A stretch of 64,000 nt of DNA, from positions 495,684-559,683 of the forward strand of contig JAHBWZ010000003.1 of NCBI GenBank assembly GCA_019636755.1, in the 5' to 3' direction. Within the stretch, counting starts at the first letter, position 1. Each line of letters opens with the position of its first letter. This document shows positions 7,656-16,604 of the stretch, piece by piece. A model generated the notes under the pieces. The model had not been told where the DNA came from. It did not search any database and was given only the letters and a program-made list of their open reading frames with translations. The stretch is from Phycisphaeraceae bacterium (GTDB lineage: Bacteria; Planctomycetota; Phycisphaerae; Phycisphaerales; SM1A02). Made by a program: the position numbers and the translations under genes.

Positions 7656-9626
7656 ATGTCGTTTGAAGCCGCCGTCCACGCCAAGGCCCTCCAGCTCAAC
7701 CACGCCTGCCTGGAGATGTGCGCGGCGGCCGGCAGCGGACACCCGACCAGCGCCATGAGCATCAGCCACATCGTGACGGTGCTGATGTATCACACCATGC
7801 GCTGGCTTCCGGATCATCCCAGGTATCCCACCGCGGATCGCCTGGTCCTGTCCGAGGGGCACGCCGTTCCGATCGTCTACGCCGCCTTCGCCGATCTCCG
7901 CGGCGTCTTCGGGCGCGGCCAGGCGATCCGCCCGATGACGAGCGAGGACCTTCGGACGCTCCGGCAGAACGACTCGTTTCTCGACGGTCACCCCAACCCG
8001 ATGGAGGGGTTCCCCTTCTTCGATGCCGCCACCGGCTCCCTGGGCCAGGGACTCTCCATCGCGGCAGGTGTCGCCGCCGCGGCGCGCCGGGATGGACTGC
8101 GCCGGCACGTCTACTGCGTGATCGGTGACGGAGAAGCACGGGAGGGCCAGGTCACCGAGGCGCTCGACTTCATCATCGATCACGGCCTTGCGAACGTGCT
8201 TCCCATCTTCAATTGCAACGGCTACGGCCAGGCGGATGCGGTCAGTGGTCAGCAGTCGCCCGAGGTGCTGGAGCGGAAGCTCGCTGCCGCCGGATACACC
8301 GTCCGCACGATCGACGGACACGACCCGTCGGCGATCAAGGCGACCCTCGACCTCTTCGCGGAGCGCAGCGCCGGCAACCAGCCGATGGCGATCGTGGCGC
8401 GGACGGTGAAGGGCTGGGGGGCACCCTGCATCCAGGGCGGCGGGTGGCACGGCAAGCCGCCGACCGGACGGAAACTGGAACAGGCGCGCGAGGAACTCAA
8501 TGCCACCGGCGTCTCGCTGACATCGGCGCTCTCGCCGAACGAGCAGCTCCGCATCTATCCGCCGGACGAGCACCGCGTGCCCGAGGTCGAGGTCTCGGAG
8601 CCGATCACGCTGGACGAGGCGATGCGTCGCCTGGACATGACCCATGTGCTCCAGGGCGGCAAGTTCGCCACGCGCAAGGCGTACGGCCTCGCGCTGCGGA
8701 TGCTGGGACTTTCGAATCCCGGCGTCTACGTCCTCGATGCCGACGTCCGCAATTCCACGTTCGCGGAAGAGTTCCTGAAGGAGAAGGACCTCACGCCGCG
8801 TTTCCTCGAGTGCCGGATCGCCGAGCAGAACATGATCTCCGTGGGTGTCGGTCTTTCCGCCGCCGGGAAGATCCCCTTCTGCTCATCCTTCGCGAAGTTC
8901 CTGACCCGCGCCTACGACCAGATCGAGATGGCCATCTACTCGGGCGCCAACCTGAAGATCGTCGGAAGCCACAGCGGCATCTCGCTCGCCGCCGACGGCC
9001 CCAGCCAGATGGCCCTGCCCGACGTCGCCTGGTTCCGCGCTTTCACGACGATGCGCGATCACCACGGCGGGCCCGGGTGCTACCTGCTGCAGCCGGCCGA
9101 TGCCTTTGCCGCCTACGGCCTCACGATGGCCATGGCCCGGCATCACGGCGTCTGCTGCATGCGGACCTTCCGGCCGGACGTGGAGTTCATCTACGACAGC
9201 AACCATGTTTTCGAACTCGGTCGCTTCGAGGTCCTGACGGAAGGCCGCGACCTGCTCATCGTCTCCGCGGGCTACATGGTGCATGAGTGCAACAAGGCGC
9301 TCGAGCGGCTTGATCGCGCCGGGATCGACGCGTCACTCGTCGACCTCTACTCCATCCCGTTCGATACCGATGCACTCCTCGACCTGGCGAACCGCAACAA
9401 CGGCAACATCCTGACCGTCGAGGACAACTTCGGCGGCGGCATCGGATCGGCGGTCGCCGACGCGTGCGCCGAGTCGGGCGACGCATTCACGCTGCAGCAG
9501 ATGTGCGTCCGACGGATCCCGAAGTCCGCCATCGACGAGCCTTCGATCCTCCGCCAGTGCGGCCTCGATGCGGAGAGCATCGCCCGGACCGCCGCGAAGA
9601 TGCTCGGCGTCGCGGTCGGCTCCTGA
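7656..9626 (+). CDS. tkt: Transketolase
   Basis: 656 residues, the usual full transketolase length. The N-terminal thiamine diphosphate domain carries AGSGHPTSAMSISH, DGHPNPMEG, TGSLGQGLSIAAGVA and the GDG cofactor motif (GDGEAREGQ, from residue 157) ending in NCNGYGQ. The pyrimidine-binding domain has ECRIAEQNMISVGVGLSAAG with the catalytic Glu, then YDQIEMAIYSGANLKIVGSH. The C-terminal domain follows (VEDNFGGGIGSA). It transfers two-carbon ketol units between sugar phosphates in the pentose phosphate pathway. ATG 7656 is chosen because the conserved family N-terminus (MSFEAAVHAKALQLNHACLE) begins there; the frame is open further upstream but that part is not family-like. The next gene starts 3 nt after the stop. 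Confidence 0.94.
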   Translation: MSFEAAVHAKALQLNHACLEMCAAAGSGHPTSAMSISHIVTVLMYHTMRWLPDHPRYPTADRLVLSEGHAVPIVYAAFADLRGVFGRGQAIRPMTSEDLRTLRQNDSFLDGHPNPMEGFPFFDAATGSLGQGLSIAAGVAAAARRDGLRRHVYCVIGDGEAREGQVTEALDFIIDHGLANVLPIFNCNGYGQADAVSGQQSPEVLERKLAAAGYTVRTIDGHDPSAIKATLDLFAERSAGNQPMAIVARTVKGWGAPCIQGGGWHGKPPTGRKLEQAREELNATGVSLTSALSPNEQLRIYPPDEHRVPEVEVSEPITLDEAMRRLDMTHVLQGGKFATRKAYGLALRMLGLSNPGVYVLDADVRNSTFAEEFLKEKDLTPRFLECRIAEQNMISVGVGLSAAGKIPFCSSFAKFLTRAYDQIEMAIYSGANLKIVGSHSGISLAADGPSQMALPDVAWFRAFTTMRDHHGGPGCYLLQPADAFAAYGLTMAMARHHGVCCMRTFRPDVEFIYDSNHVFELGRFEVLTEGRDLLIVSAGYMVHECNKALERLDRAGIDASLVDLYSIPFDTDALLDLANRNNGNILTVEDNFGGGIGSAVADACAESGDAFTLQQMCVRRIPKSAIDEPSILRQCGLDAESIARTAAKMLGVAVGS

Positions 9627-9629
9627 TCC

Positions 9630-10538
9630 GTGTCGTCGATCCGCATCATCGATCTCCACTACCGCGGCGATGCGGCGTCGATCGCGGCGTTTCTCGTGCA
9701 GGGACCGGCGGGTCCCGTGCTGATCGAGACCGGTCCGGGGAGCACCGTCGGCGCCCTCGAACATGGACTGGCCGGGTGCGGCATGACCCCGCGCGACATC
9801 CCGGCCGTCCTCGTCACGCACATCCACTTCGACCACGCCGGCGCGAGCGGCTGGATGGCCGCGCACGGGGCGACCGTCCATGTGCATGCGTTCGGCGCCC
9901 CGCATCTCGTCGACCCGGCCAGGCTCGTCGCGAGCGCGACGCGCATCTACGGCGATCGCATGCAGGAACTCTGGGGTGAACTCATCCCGATCGATCCCGC
10001 CCGGGTCGTGCCTCTTGCGGACGGCGATCGAATCCGCGCGGGCGGACTCGAGTTCCGCGCCGTCGAGTCACCGGGGCACGCACGCCACCACCACGTCTTC
10101 GCCGTCGAGATCGACGGCGCGAAGGTCGGATTCACCGGCGATGCCGCCGCCTGCTTCATCGCCGACGCGCCGGCGTTCATCTCGCTCCCTACGCCGCCTC
10201 CGGAGTTCGACCGGGATGCGTGGCTCCGGACCATCGACCGGCTCCGGGCGGAGCGATTCGACGTGCTCTGTCCCACGCACTTCGGCCGGGTCGAGGATGT
10301 CGCCGGACATCTCGACAGGGTCGCCGCGGCAATCGAGTCGCACGCCGCCTTCGTCGGCGATCGCCTGGCTGCAGGCATGGATCACGCACGGATCCTGCTC
10401 GAGTACCGCGCGTGGTTCCTTGCGCAGGCCGCCGCCGCCCGCGTACCGGAAGAGCGCCTGGGGTTCTACGTCAAGGATTCGCTGGCCGCGATGAATGTCA
10501 CCGGCCTCATCCGGGCATTCACGAAGCAGATGACGTGA
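9630..10538 (+). CDS. Metallo-beta-lactamase fold hydrolase
   Basis: 302 residues starting at GTG 9630, three nt after the transketolase stop. It shows the metal-binding signature THIHFDHAG (HxHxDH), a second-site His in ESPGHARHHHVF, FTGDAAACF with the bridging Asp, and a late His in CPTHFG. The fold is a dinuclear-zinc hydrolase of the glyoxalase II type, probably cytosolic; the substrate cannot be told from sequence. The tight spacing suggests cotranscription with transketolase. The 3' end overlaps the convergent methyltransferase gene by 20 bp. Confidence 0.88.
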   Translation: MSSIRIIDLHYRGDAASIAAFLVQGPAGPVLIETGPGSTVGALEHGLAGCGMTPRDIPAVLVTHIHFDHAGASGWMAAHGATVHVHAFGAPHLVDPARLVASATRIYGDRMQELWGELIPIDPARVVPLADGDRIRAGGLEFRAVESPGHARHHHVFAVEIDGAKVGFTGDAAACFIADAPAFISLPTPPPEFDRDAWLRTIDRLRAERFDVLCPTHFGRVEDVAGHLDRVAAAIESHAAFVGDRLAAGMDHARILLEYRAWFLAQAAAARVPEERLGFYVKDSLAAMNVTGLIRAFTKQMT

Positions 10539-11439
10539 CGAGCGGACGCATCGCGGCGATGGTCCTCGGAGTCGTCCCGCAGCACCCGCCGACGATCGTC
10601 GCGCCCGCGCCCAGCCATCGTTCCGCATACCCGGCGTAGGTGTCCGGATCAACCGCGTCGGTCTGTCGCCACCGGCCGTCATCACCCAGGGCACCGACGT
10701 TGGCGGACGCGTACACGCGCACATGTCCGGGCAGGAACCGCCTGAGCAGCCCGACCTGCCGCTCGACATGCGGTGCCGCGGTGCAGTTGACTCCCACCGC
10801 GAAGGCGCCTTCAAGAAGCGGCAGCATGTCGACCACGGAGTCGCCTCCCGCCAGGATGCCCGGAGGGCCCGTGGACTTGAAGCAGAACGAGAGCATCCAC
10901 CGCCCCGGTGCGGCTCCTGCCGCCGCCCGTGCGGCGGCGAGCGCCTCGCGCGCCGTGCCCATCGTCTCAATCGCGATCGCATCCGCGCCCGCCTCCAGCA
11001 GCCGGTCGATCATCCACGCCTGCTCGCGCGAACACGTCGCGCCGTCCGGTGTCCGCCCGGGCTCGTAGCAGTCCTCCAGCGGCGCCACACAGCCGAAGAC
11101 GACCGCCTCCGGTGCCAGCGCATCGCGCGCCTGGCGCGCGATCTCCACCGCCCGGCGCGTGAGGGTCGCCGGATCTTCGGCGCGCCCCGCGCGTGCCAGC
11201 GTCCGCGGCTGCGTCCGGAAGGTGTTGGCGACGACCGCCTGCGCCCCGGCGGCAAGGTGATCCCGGTGAATGCCCAGGAGCACGTCCGGCGCATCGATCA
11301 CGCCATGCGCGCTCCAGAGAGGCAGCGAGAGGTCCACGCCGCGCGCGCCCAGTTCCGTCCCCTTCGCGCCGTCCAGCAGCCGCACCGCCCCCGCCGCGAA
11401 TGCGGTCCATCGGTCGGCGGCCGGATCGACGTGCGTCAT
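10519..11439 (-). CDS. Homocysteine S-methyltransferase family protein
   Basis: 306 residues with the homocysteine-binding barrel signatures: LLDGAKGTELGARG at the start, AVVANTFRTQP, AIAIETMG, GVNCTAAP and the C-terminal zinc-cysteine motif VGGCCGTTPRTIAAM. It matches the Hcy domain of BHMT/MetH/MmuM-type enzymes, which move a methyl group to homocysteine to give methionine; the donor is not evident. There is no cobalamin-binding part, so it is a stand-alone Hcy-domain enzyme. ATG 11439 gives the family-typical N-terminus. It lies 135 nt downstream of the metallophosphoesterase gene on the same strand. Confidence 0.88.
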   Translation of the reverse strand: MTHVDPAADRWTAFAAGAVRLLDGAKGTELGARGVDLSLPLWSAHGVIDAPDVLLGIHRDHLAAGAQAVVANTFRTQPRTLARAGRAEDPATLTRRAVEIARQARDALAPEAVVFGCVAPLEDCYEPGRTPDGATCSREQAWMIDRLLEAGADAIAIETMGTAREALAAARAAAGAAPGRWMLSFCFKSTGPPGILAGGDSVVDMLPLLEGAFAVGVNCTAAPHVERQVGLLRRFLPGHVRVYASANVGALGDDGRWRQTDAVDPDTYAGYAERWLGAGATIVGGCCGTTPRTIAAMRPLVTSSAS

Positions 11440-11548
11440 GGGAAGGCGGACCTCGCCTGCTGCGGTGAACCGGTTGTCTGCCCCATCCGAAGGCCCGGAG
11501 CACGCGGCGCCACGTGCCGCGCGTGATTGCCCGGAGGATGCCCCCGAC

Positions 11549-11574
11549 CCGGCGCGACGGCGGCGTCGCGCCGG
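11549..11574 (-). terminator. Hairpin directly after the metallophosphoesterase stop
   Basis: A perfect 10-bp stem (11549-11558 with 11565-11574), 6-nt loop, abutting the stop codon at 11575. No T-run follows on the minus strand, so it may be a weak or Rho-assisted terminator, or only an mRNA 3' stabiliser. Confidence 0.4.
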
Positions 11575-12510
11575 CTATGTGCCTGTCCCGCGTTCCTCAC
11601 GCGCCCCCCCGCTGCTGCGCATCGTGATGATCGCCACCTCCGGCGGGCAATTGACGCGGAGCGGGAACCACGAGCCCACCCCGGTCGTGACGTAGAGCCG
11701 GCTGTGCATCTGCTCGTAGAGTCCGGCGCGATAGCGATGCCCGATCGCCAGGCTCGCCGTGGGGCGTCCCGGCAGCGCGACCTGGCCGCCGTGCGTGTGC
11801 CCCGAGAGCGTCAGCGGGATGCCGTGCTCGATGGCGCGCCGGAACGCCCGGGGATTGTGCGCCAGCAGGAGATCGGCCTCGCGCCCCCCCGCCTGATCGA
11901 CCTTCGTCGCACACTCCGCCACCGTCTTCGCCCAGCCGATGCCCGCGATCCGCAGCGGCGTTCCATGCCGCCGGATCTCCAGTGTCGTGTCATCCAGCAC
12001 CAGCACGCCCGCGTCCGCGGCCATGCGCGCGACGAGCCTCGGATCATCCAGTTCATCGTGGTTGCCGAGTACGAACGCGGCCCCCAGGGGAGAACGGATG
12101 CCCGCCATCGCGCGGAAGATCGGCTCGACCGCGATGGCATGCAGGTCGACGACATCGCCGGTGCAGACGACCAGATCCGGCTGTTCCGCGGCGAGAAGCG
12201 ACACCGCCTCGAGTCCGCGTTCGAGCGGAATCATCGAGCCCACATGGAGATCGCTGAAGTGTCCGATGCGGAGTCCGTCGAACGGCCGCGGCCAGCGCGG
12301 AGAGACGACCTCGATCTCGCGCACCAGGATGCCGTGGCGCAGGTGCGCGCGGGAGAGCATGCCTCGCGTCAGCCGGTCAGGGCCGATCGTGAACACGATG
12401 TTCCGCATCAGCGCGCGGCGCAGCTTGCCCGACGGCGTCGGTGCACGCGGATCCGATCGCTCTCCAGCGGCGGCGTCCTTCCTGGATGTCCTCTTCCTCC
12501 GCATCGGCAT
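11575..12510 (-). CDS. Metallophosphoesterase
   Basis: 311 residues with the calcineurin-like phosphoesterase motif series: GHFSDLHVG (DxH), TGDVVDLHA (GDxxD), LGNHDEL (GNHD), LLAHNPRAF and LSGHTHGGQVALPG (GHxH). This is the YkuE/YaeI-type subgroup, whose members often act on lipid or envelope substrates; the true substrate is unknown. The basic N-terminus (MPMRRKRTSRKD) lacks a clear membrane helix. Start ATG 12510 is 16 nt after the stop of the upstream beta-barrel gene, so the two form an operon; the frame continues upstream into that gene but is not coding there. Confidence 0.9.
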   Translation of the reverse strand: MPMRRKRTSRKDAAAGERSDPRAPTPSGKLRRALMRNIVFTIGPDRLTRGMLSRAHLRHGILVREIEVVSPRWPRPFDGLRIGHFSDLHVGSMIPLERGLEAVSLLAAEQPDLVVCTGDVVDLHAIAVEPIFRAMAGIRSPLGAAFVLGNHDELDDPRLVARMAADAGVLVLDDTTLEIRRHGTPLRIAGIGWAKTVAECATKVDQAGGREADLLLAHNPRAFRRAIEHGIPLTLSGHTHGGQVALPGRPTASLAIGHRYRAGLYEQMHSRLYVTTGVGSWFPLRVNCPPEVAIITMRSSGGAREERGTGT

Positions 12511-12526
12511 CGGCTGTCCCTGCCCC

Positions 12527-13555
12527 TCAGAACCGGATCGTCGCCCCGAGAAACAGGCCCTGCAATCCGACGCGCAGGCGTGCATCGTCGGAGGCGCCCG
12601 TGTCCAGTCGCAGTTCGAACAGCCGGTAGTTGACAAAGAGGTCGAACGAGCGATGGAGCTCCAGCGCGACACCGCCGCGGACCATCCAGACGTACCCGCC
12701 CCGGCCGCCCATCGCGGGCCCCAGCGCCACGGCCCCGTGCAGTCGGATCGCGTGCACGAAGGTCTTTCCTTCAGAGATCTCCCATCGGGCGCGGAATCCC
12801 CCGCCCCAGAGCAGAGCAAGCCACTCGTCCGACACGGACTCCACCGCGCCGCCGGATGCGAGCCGGAACGATGCATCGATCCAGCGCGCGGCGACGATCG
12901 CGTTGAACCGCAGGTCGACGGCACGGCCGGCGGCATCACCCCGGATCGGATGGCCGATCGCGAGCACGCCGTCGACGCCGAGGACATCAAGATCGAAGCG
13001 CGCATCGAACCATGACCCGGCCACCAGCGGCACGGCGCCGAAGGCAAGCCCGGCCGGCGTGCCGGGATCCAGGATGTCCGAATTCGAAGTCGAGAAACTG
13101 AATCCGCTGAGCATCAGGTCCGCTTCGGGATTGACCGGCACACGGATCTCCAGCACCGGCGAGGGCTCGGGGTCGTCCAGGCCCAGCCGCTCCTCCACGC
13201 GGAACCATGACCGCGCGGCCGCCGGCCTGGCGACAGGCCCCTGGAGGCGCGGCACCCACACACCGGCGCTCACGTCGATGGGATCCCGCGATGGTGCCGG
13301 TTCGGCGCCATCACCATCGCCATGGACAGACAGCGCCGGCAGGATCAGGGCGGACGGTCCCGGTCGCGCGGGCGCATCCCCGGTCCCGCCGTTCGACCGC
13401 GCCTGGACAGCCCCCGACATCAGGACGAGCGCGCCGGTGCCCGCCACGACCAGCGAGACTCCCCGACATCCGGCCCGATGACCTCCGTGCGCTCCCGACA
13501 GGCATCTCCGGCGGGCCCGGGACACGGCTGGCAGCGCAGGGGAACGGGCGTGCAT
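12527..13555 (-). CDS. Putative outer-membrane beta-barrel protein
   Basis: 342 residues from ATG 13555. A hydrophobic segment ending in GAVQA (about residues 35-55) looks like a signal peptide. The mature part alternates polar and nonpolar residues in strand-length blocks, and the protein ends LQGLFLGATIRF, with a terminal Phe as in barrel proteins recognised by BamA. No named family was recognised. Longer start codons exist, but they would overlap the divergent ArfB gene at 13591; with ATG 13555 only 35 bp separate the two. It is followed by the metallophosphoesterase gene after 16 nt. Confidence 0.6.
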   Translation of the reverse strand: MHARSPALPAVSRARRRCLSGAHGGHRAGCRGVSLVVAGTGALVLMSGAVQARSNGGTGDAPARPGPSALILPALSVHGDGDGAEPAPSRDPIDVSAGVWVPRLQGPVARPAAARSWFRVEERLGLDDPEPSPVLEIRVPVNPEADLMLSGFSFSTSNSDILDPGTPAGLAFGAVPLVAGSWFDARFDLDVLGVDGVLAIGHPIRGDAAGRAVDLRFNAIVAARWIDASFRLASGGAVESVSDEWLALLWGGGFRARWEISEGKTFVHAIRLHGAVALGPAMGGRGGYVWMVRGGVALELHRSFDLFVNYRLFELRLDTGASDDARLRVGLQGLFLGATIRF

Positions 13556-13590
13556 GCCGGTACGATAGTCCGGCGCCGAAGGCAGCACGC

Positions 13591-14151
13591 ATGTCTCCTG
13601 ATGAATCAGCAGCACCGCACGGATCGAGGGAGCCGGGTCGTGCCGCGGCGCCGCCGGCCGGCGCGGCGGTTCCCCCGGATCCTCGGCGGCCTGTCGATGC
13701 CCCGGCACCGCGCGGCGCCCCGCCGGCCGACGCACTCGTCGCGGCCCCGGGCGTGTGGGTTGCGGCCGACGATCTCGTCCTGTCGTTCGTCCGCGGACGG
13801 GGACCGGGTGGTCAGAATGTCAACAAGGTCAGCAGCGCCGCGGAACTCCGCGTCCCGGTCGGCGCCATCGTCGGGCTCACGGAGCGGGGACGGGCCCGAC
13901 TGGCGCGGCTGGCGGGCTCCCGGCTCACCATCGGCGACGAGATCATCTTCTTCAGCGACGAGCATCGCTCGCAGAAGCGCAATCGCGAGGCGTGCATCGC
14001 GAGGCTGCTGGACCTGCTGCGGACCGCGGCTCACGAGCCCAGGCCCCGGAAGAAGACGAAGCCGTCCCGCGGCGCGGTCGAGCGCCGGCTGACCGAGAAG
14101 AAGCGCCGTGGCGCGCAGAAGCAGCGGCGGCGCGGTCCCGAGGATGCGTAG
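13591..14151 (+). CDS. arfB: ArfB/YaeJ-type peptidyl-tRNA hydrolase (ribosome rescue factor)
   Basis: 186 residues. An N-terminal Pro/Ala-rich linker of about 50 residues is followed by the release-factor catalytic domain with the GGQ motif (GPGGQNVNK, Gly73-Gly74-Gln75), then FFSDEHRSQKRNREACIARL. The tail is basic (RKKTKPSRGAVERRLTEKKR), as in ArfB/ICT1, where it enters the empty mRNA channel of stalled ribosomes. The codon-recognition domains of RF1/RF2 are missing. It should hydrolyse peptidyl-tRNA on non-stop complexes. The long low-complexity N-terminus is unusual; an internal start is possible. It is divergent from the beta-barrel gene. Confidence 0.87.
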   Translation: MSPDESAAPHGSREPGRAAAPPAGAAVPPDPRRPVDAPAPRGAPPADALVAAPGVWVAADDLVLSFVRGRGPGGQNVNKVSSAAELRVPVGAIVGLTERGRARLARLAGSRLTIGDEIIFFSDEHRSQKRNREACIARLLDLLRTAAHEPRPRKKTKPSRGAVERRLTEKKRRGAQKQRRRGPEDA

Positions 14152-14207
14152 CACTCCAGCGGTGAACACGATCAGGTCGCCCGGACGCTTCCCCCACCGA
14201 CGAAGAA

Positions 14208-14246
14208 CCCGCGTACCGGGCCGGCGGCGCCGACCCGGTACGCGGG
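14208..14246 (-). terminator. Strong hairpin terminator of the DUF1579 gene
   Basis: A perfect 13-bp stem (14208-14220 with 14234-14246), 13-nt GC-rich loop, followed on the minus strand by ttcttcg. It lies 40 nt downstream of the DUF1579 stop and between convergent genes, so it may also stop readthrough from the ArfB gene. Confidence 0.75.
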
Positions 14247-14286
14247 CTGCATCATGTCGTTCCAGCCTCGCGTGATCCTGCAGAGA

Positions 14287-14976
14287 TCAGCGGGACATGG
14301 GGCCGGTCGGTGCGGTGGCGCGGGTGGCGCCATCACGCTTCCGCGTCATGTGCGCCTCCATCATCTTGAATTCCTTGCCCGACTTCGGCTCGATGCCGAA
14401 CATCTCCATCCGGCGCGAGTCCGGGCCAGTGTAGTACTCGATCTCGCGGATCGTCGTCGCCTTCTTCGTGACGGGGCAGTTGAACGTGTGCTTCCACGAG
14501 AGCCGGCTGCCGTCCGACGCCAGCTGCCCGGTGCCCTGCATGAGGCCCGTGGAGTGGTTGTCGACCCACGTCGACTGGAACTGCTGGCTCACGTTGTCGA
14601 ATCCGTAGATCCCGAAGCCGTTGAACGGTCCCATGCCAGGCAGGTCGCCGGACATCTCGCAGCGGAGGTAGCGGCCTTCCATCATCATCGTGAAGGTCGC
14701 GATGCCCTCGCCCTGCATCGGTTCCGTATCCGGAGCCATCCACATCTTCGTCTTCATGGTCCACGTGCCGGCGGACGCGGCCAGGTGCGCGTGCATCGGA
14801 CCGGGCGTGCCCGCCTCGATGCATGCCATCATGTCGGCCTCGGTCCATCCCGGCGGGAGCTGGTGGCCGGTGTCCTGCGCCGTGCCGGTGCCCTGCGACT
14901 GCGCGAGTGAGAACGACGCGACGAGCGCCGCAAGCGCACTGACGCCACTGCACACGATGCGTGAAGTCCTGTTCAT
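14287..14976 (-). CDS. Secreted DUF1579 family protein
   Basis: 229 residues from ATG 14976, preceded by AGGAGA at a good distance. The signal peptide (about residues 1-25, ending SFSLAQS) is followed by a beta-rich DUF1579 domain: HAHLAASAGTWTMKTKMWM, GRYLRCEMSGDLPGMGPFNG, IYGFDNVSQQFQSTWVDNHS and TFNCPVTKKATTIREIEYY. Family members are exported or periplasmic proteins of unknown function with a lipocalin-like predicted fold. Met-rich patches (GIATFTMMMEGR, EADMMACIEAG) stand out. A strong terminator follows; purM lies upstream on the same strand. Confidence 0.82.
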   Translation of the reverse strand: MNRTSRIVCSGVSALAALVASFSLAQSQGTGTAQDTGHQLPPGWTEADMMACIEAGTPGPMHAHLAASAGTWTMKTKMWMAPDTEPMQGEGIATFTMMMEGRYLRCEMSGDLPGMGPFNGFGIYGFDNVSQQFQSTWVDNHSTGLMQGTGQLASDGSRLSWKHTFNCPVTKKATTIREIEYYTGPDSRRMEMFGIEPKSGKEFKMMEAHMTRKRDGATRATAPTGPMSR

Positions 14977-15193
14977 GACCGAGTCTCCTGTTCTTCGCTC
15001 GAAGTGTGGGGCGGCGCCGACCGGCGACCGATGCGCGCGGGTGGTCACCGGTACCGGCGACTCGACCCGCCCCGCGGCTCATCCCGTCCATCGCGGACTG
15101 GCGTGGAGTTCCGGCATCCGGATGATGCAGGGCCCGTCACGTACCGCGATCAGAGGAGTCCGAGCGGCCGACAGTGTACCCGGCCCCCCGGAG

Positions 15194-16321
15194 TCAGTCG
15201 ACGAGTCTGACCCGCCTGTTCCCCCGGATGACCTCGCCTGCGACCCAGGCGACCTCGCCGAGCCGACGGAGACGCTCCACGATCGCGTCTGCGAACGTCG
15301 GGCGGACGATCAGGACATACCCCACGCCCATGTTGAACACGTCCCACATCTCCGGTTCCGCCACACCGCCGTGCGCCTGGAGGAACCGGAAGATCGCGGG
15401 CACCTCCCAGGTCGACTTCCGGATCCGCACGTCCAGTTTCTCCGGGAGCGCGCGGCACACGTTCCCCGGGAGTCCACCGCCGGTGATGTGGGCCATCCCC
15501 GTCACGACGCGCTTCTTCGTGTAGGCGCGCAGGACCCGGACGATCGGACGCGCGTAGATCCGCGTGGGCTCCAGCAGGATCCGGCCGAGCGTCCGCGGCG
15601 CACCGGTCGGATCGCGACAGGAATCCAGTTCCGCGGGCGTGCTGTCGAGCCGGAGCCCGGCGTCCCGGATGATGCGGCGCACCAGCGAGTACCCGTTGGA
15701 GTGAACACCGGATGACGCGATCGCGATGACGATGTCACCACGCGACACCATGTCCGGTTCGATGACGCGGCGCAGCTCGACGACGCCGACCGCGAACCCC
15801 GCGATGTCGAAGTCGCCCTCCGCATAGATGTCGGGCATCTCCGCGCACTCGCCCCCGATCAGCGCACATCCCGCGATCTCGCACCCGTGCGCGACGCCGC
15901 GAACGATGTCCGCCGTCTCCTCCGGCACCTGCCGGTGCAGACCCAGGTAATCGAGGAAGAAGAGCGGCTCCGCCCCCTGCACGATCAGGTCATTGACGTT
16001 CATCGCGACACAGTCGATTCCGACCGTATCGCGGACCTGCATCTCCGCCGCGAGCTTCACCTTGGTGCCCACGCCGTCCGTGCACGCCACCAGCACCGGA
16101 TCGCGGTAGTTCCGGCGGAAGAGCTTCTCGTTGTAGTCCAGGCGGAACATGCCCGCGAACCCGCCGTGGCGCCCCATCACCCGGGGCCCGTGCGTCCGCC
16201 GGAGGAGCTGCTCAATGAGTCCAACCGCGCGATCACCCGCCTCGATGTCGACGCCGGCTTCGGCGTAGGTCGCACCGCCGCGCCCCCCCCGCGCCTCCGC
16301 GCCGTTCCTCGTTTCTGCCAT
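15194..16321 (-). CDS. purM: Phosphoribosylformylglycinamidine cyclo-ligase (AIR synthase)
   Basis: 375 residues from ATG 16321. PurM hallmarks are present: TYAEAGVDIEAGDRAV, LVACTDGVGTKVKLA, GIDCVAMNVNDLIVQGAEPL, FLDYLG, ALIGGECAEMPDIY, SSGVHSNGYSLVRR, AHITGGGLPGN and VFNMGVGYVLIV. It closes the imidazole ring of FGAM to AIR with ATP in purine synthesis. There is a short insertion-like stretch TPAELDSCRDPTGAPRTLG before LLEPTRIY. It is a single gene not flanked by other pur genes, divergent from the Tricorn-type protease with a 283-bp gap. Confidence 0.95.
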   Translation of the reverse strand: MAETRNGAEARGGRGGATYAEAGVDIEAGDRAVGLIEQLLRRTHGPRVMGRHGGFAGMFRLDYNEKLFRRNYRDPVLVACTDGVGTKVKLAAEMQVRDTVGIDCVAMNVNDLIVQGAEPLFFLDYLGLHRQVPEETADIVRGVAHGCEIAGCALIGGECAEMPDIYAEGDFDIAGFAVGVVELRRVIEPDMVSRGDIVIAIASSGVHSNGYSLVRRIIRDAGLRLDSTPAELDSCRDPTGAPRTLGRILLEPTRIYARPIVRVLRAYTKKRVVTGMAHITGGGLPGNVCRALPEKLDVRIRKSTWEVPAIFRFLQAHGGVAEPEMWDVFNMGVGYVLIVRPTFADAIVERLRRLGEVAWVAGEVIRGNRRVRLVD

Positions 16322-16547
16322 GAGACGGGCGATTCTACTGACGGGGGCGGCCCGCGATGTCGTCACACCGGACACCGCCGGCGCCGGGCGGGCGCGGCGC
16401 TGCACGCTGGACAGCGCAGGCCGGACGCAGGCTCCACCCAACCCGGACGGCCGGAGAGCCGATCAAGAGCCGGGGGCCCGCGACAATTCCCTGCCCGCGA
16501 GCCCCAACAACCCCCCTCCGCCCCGCCCGCGCGTCGGACGATCGCGG

Positions 16548-16553
16548 TATAAA
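16548..16553 (+). promoter_or_regulatory. Possible -10 box upstream of the Tricorn-type gene
   Basis: TATAAA stands out in an otherwise extremely GC-rich 283-bp divergent intergenic region, 51 nt before ATG 16605. No good -35 hexamer is visible at the usual distance. Weak prediction. Confidence 0.25.
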
Positions 16554-16604
16554 CCATCCTTTCACCGAGAGTTCCGAACGATCCCCCCCCGGAGACCGCC
16601 CGTC

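Noticed and set aside
11440..11548. SAM-type riboswitch ahead of the homocysteine methyltransferase-like gene
   Set aside because: The leader is short and I could not find the conserved helical pattern; only a hairpin adjoining the upstream stop is present.
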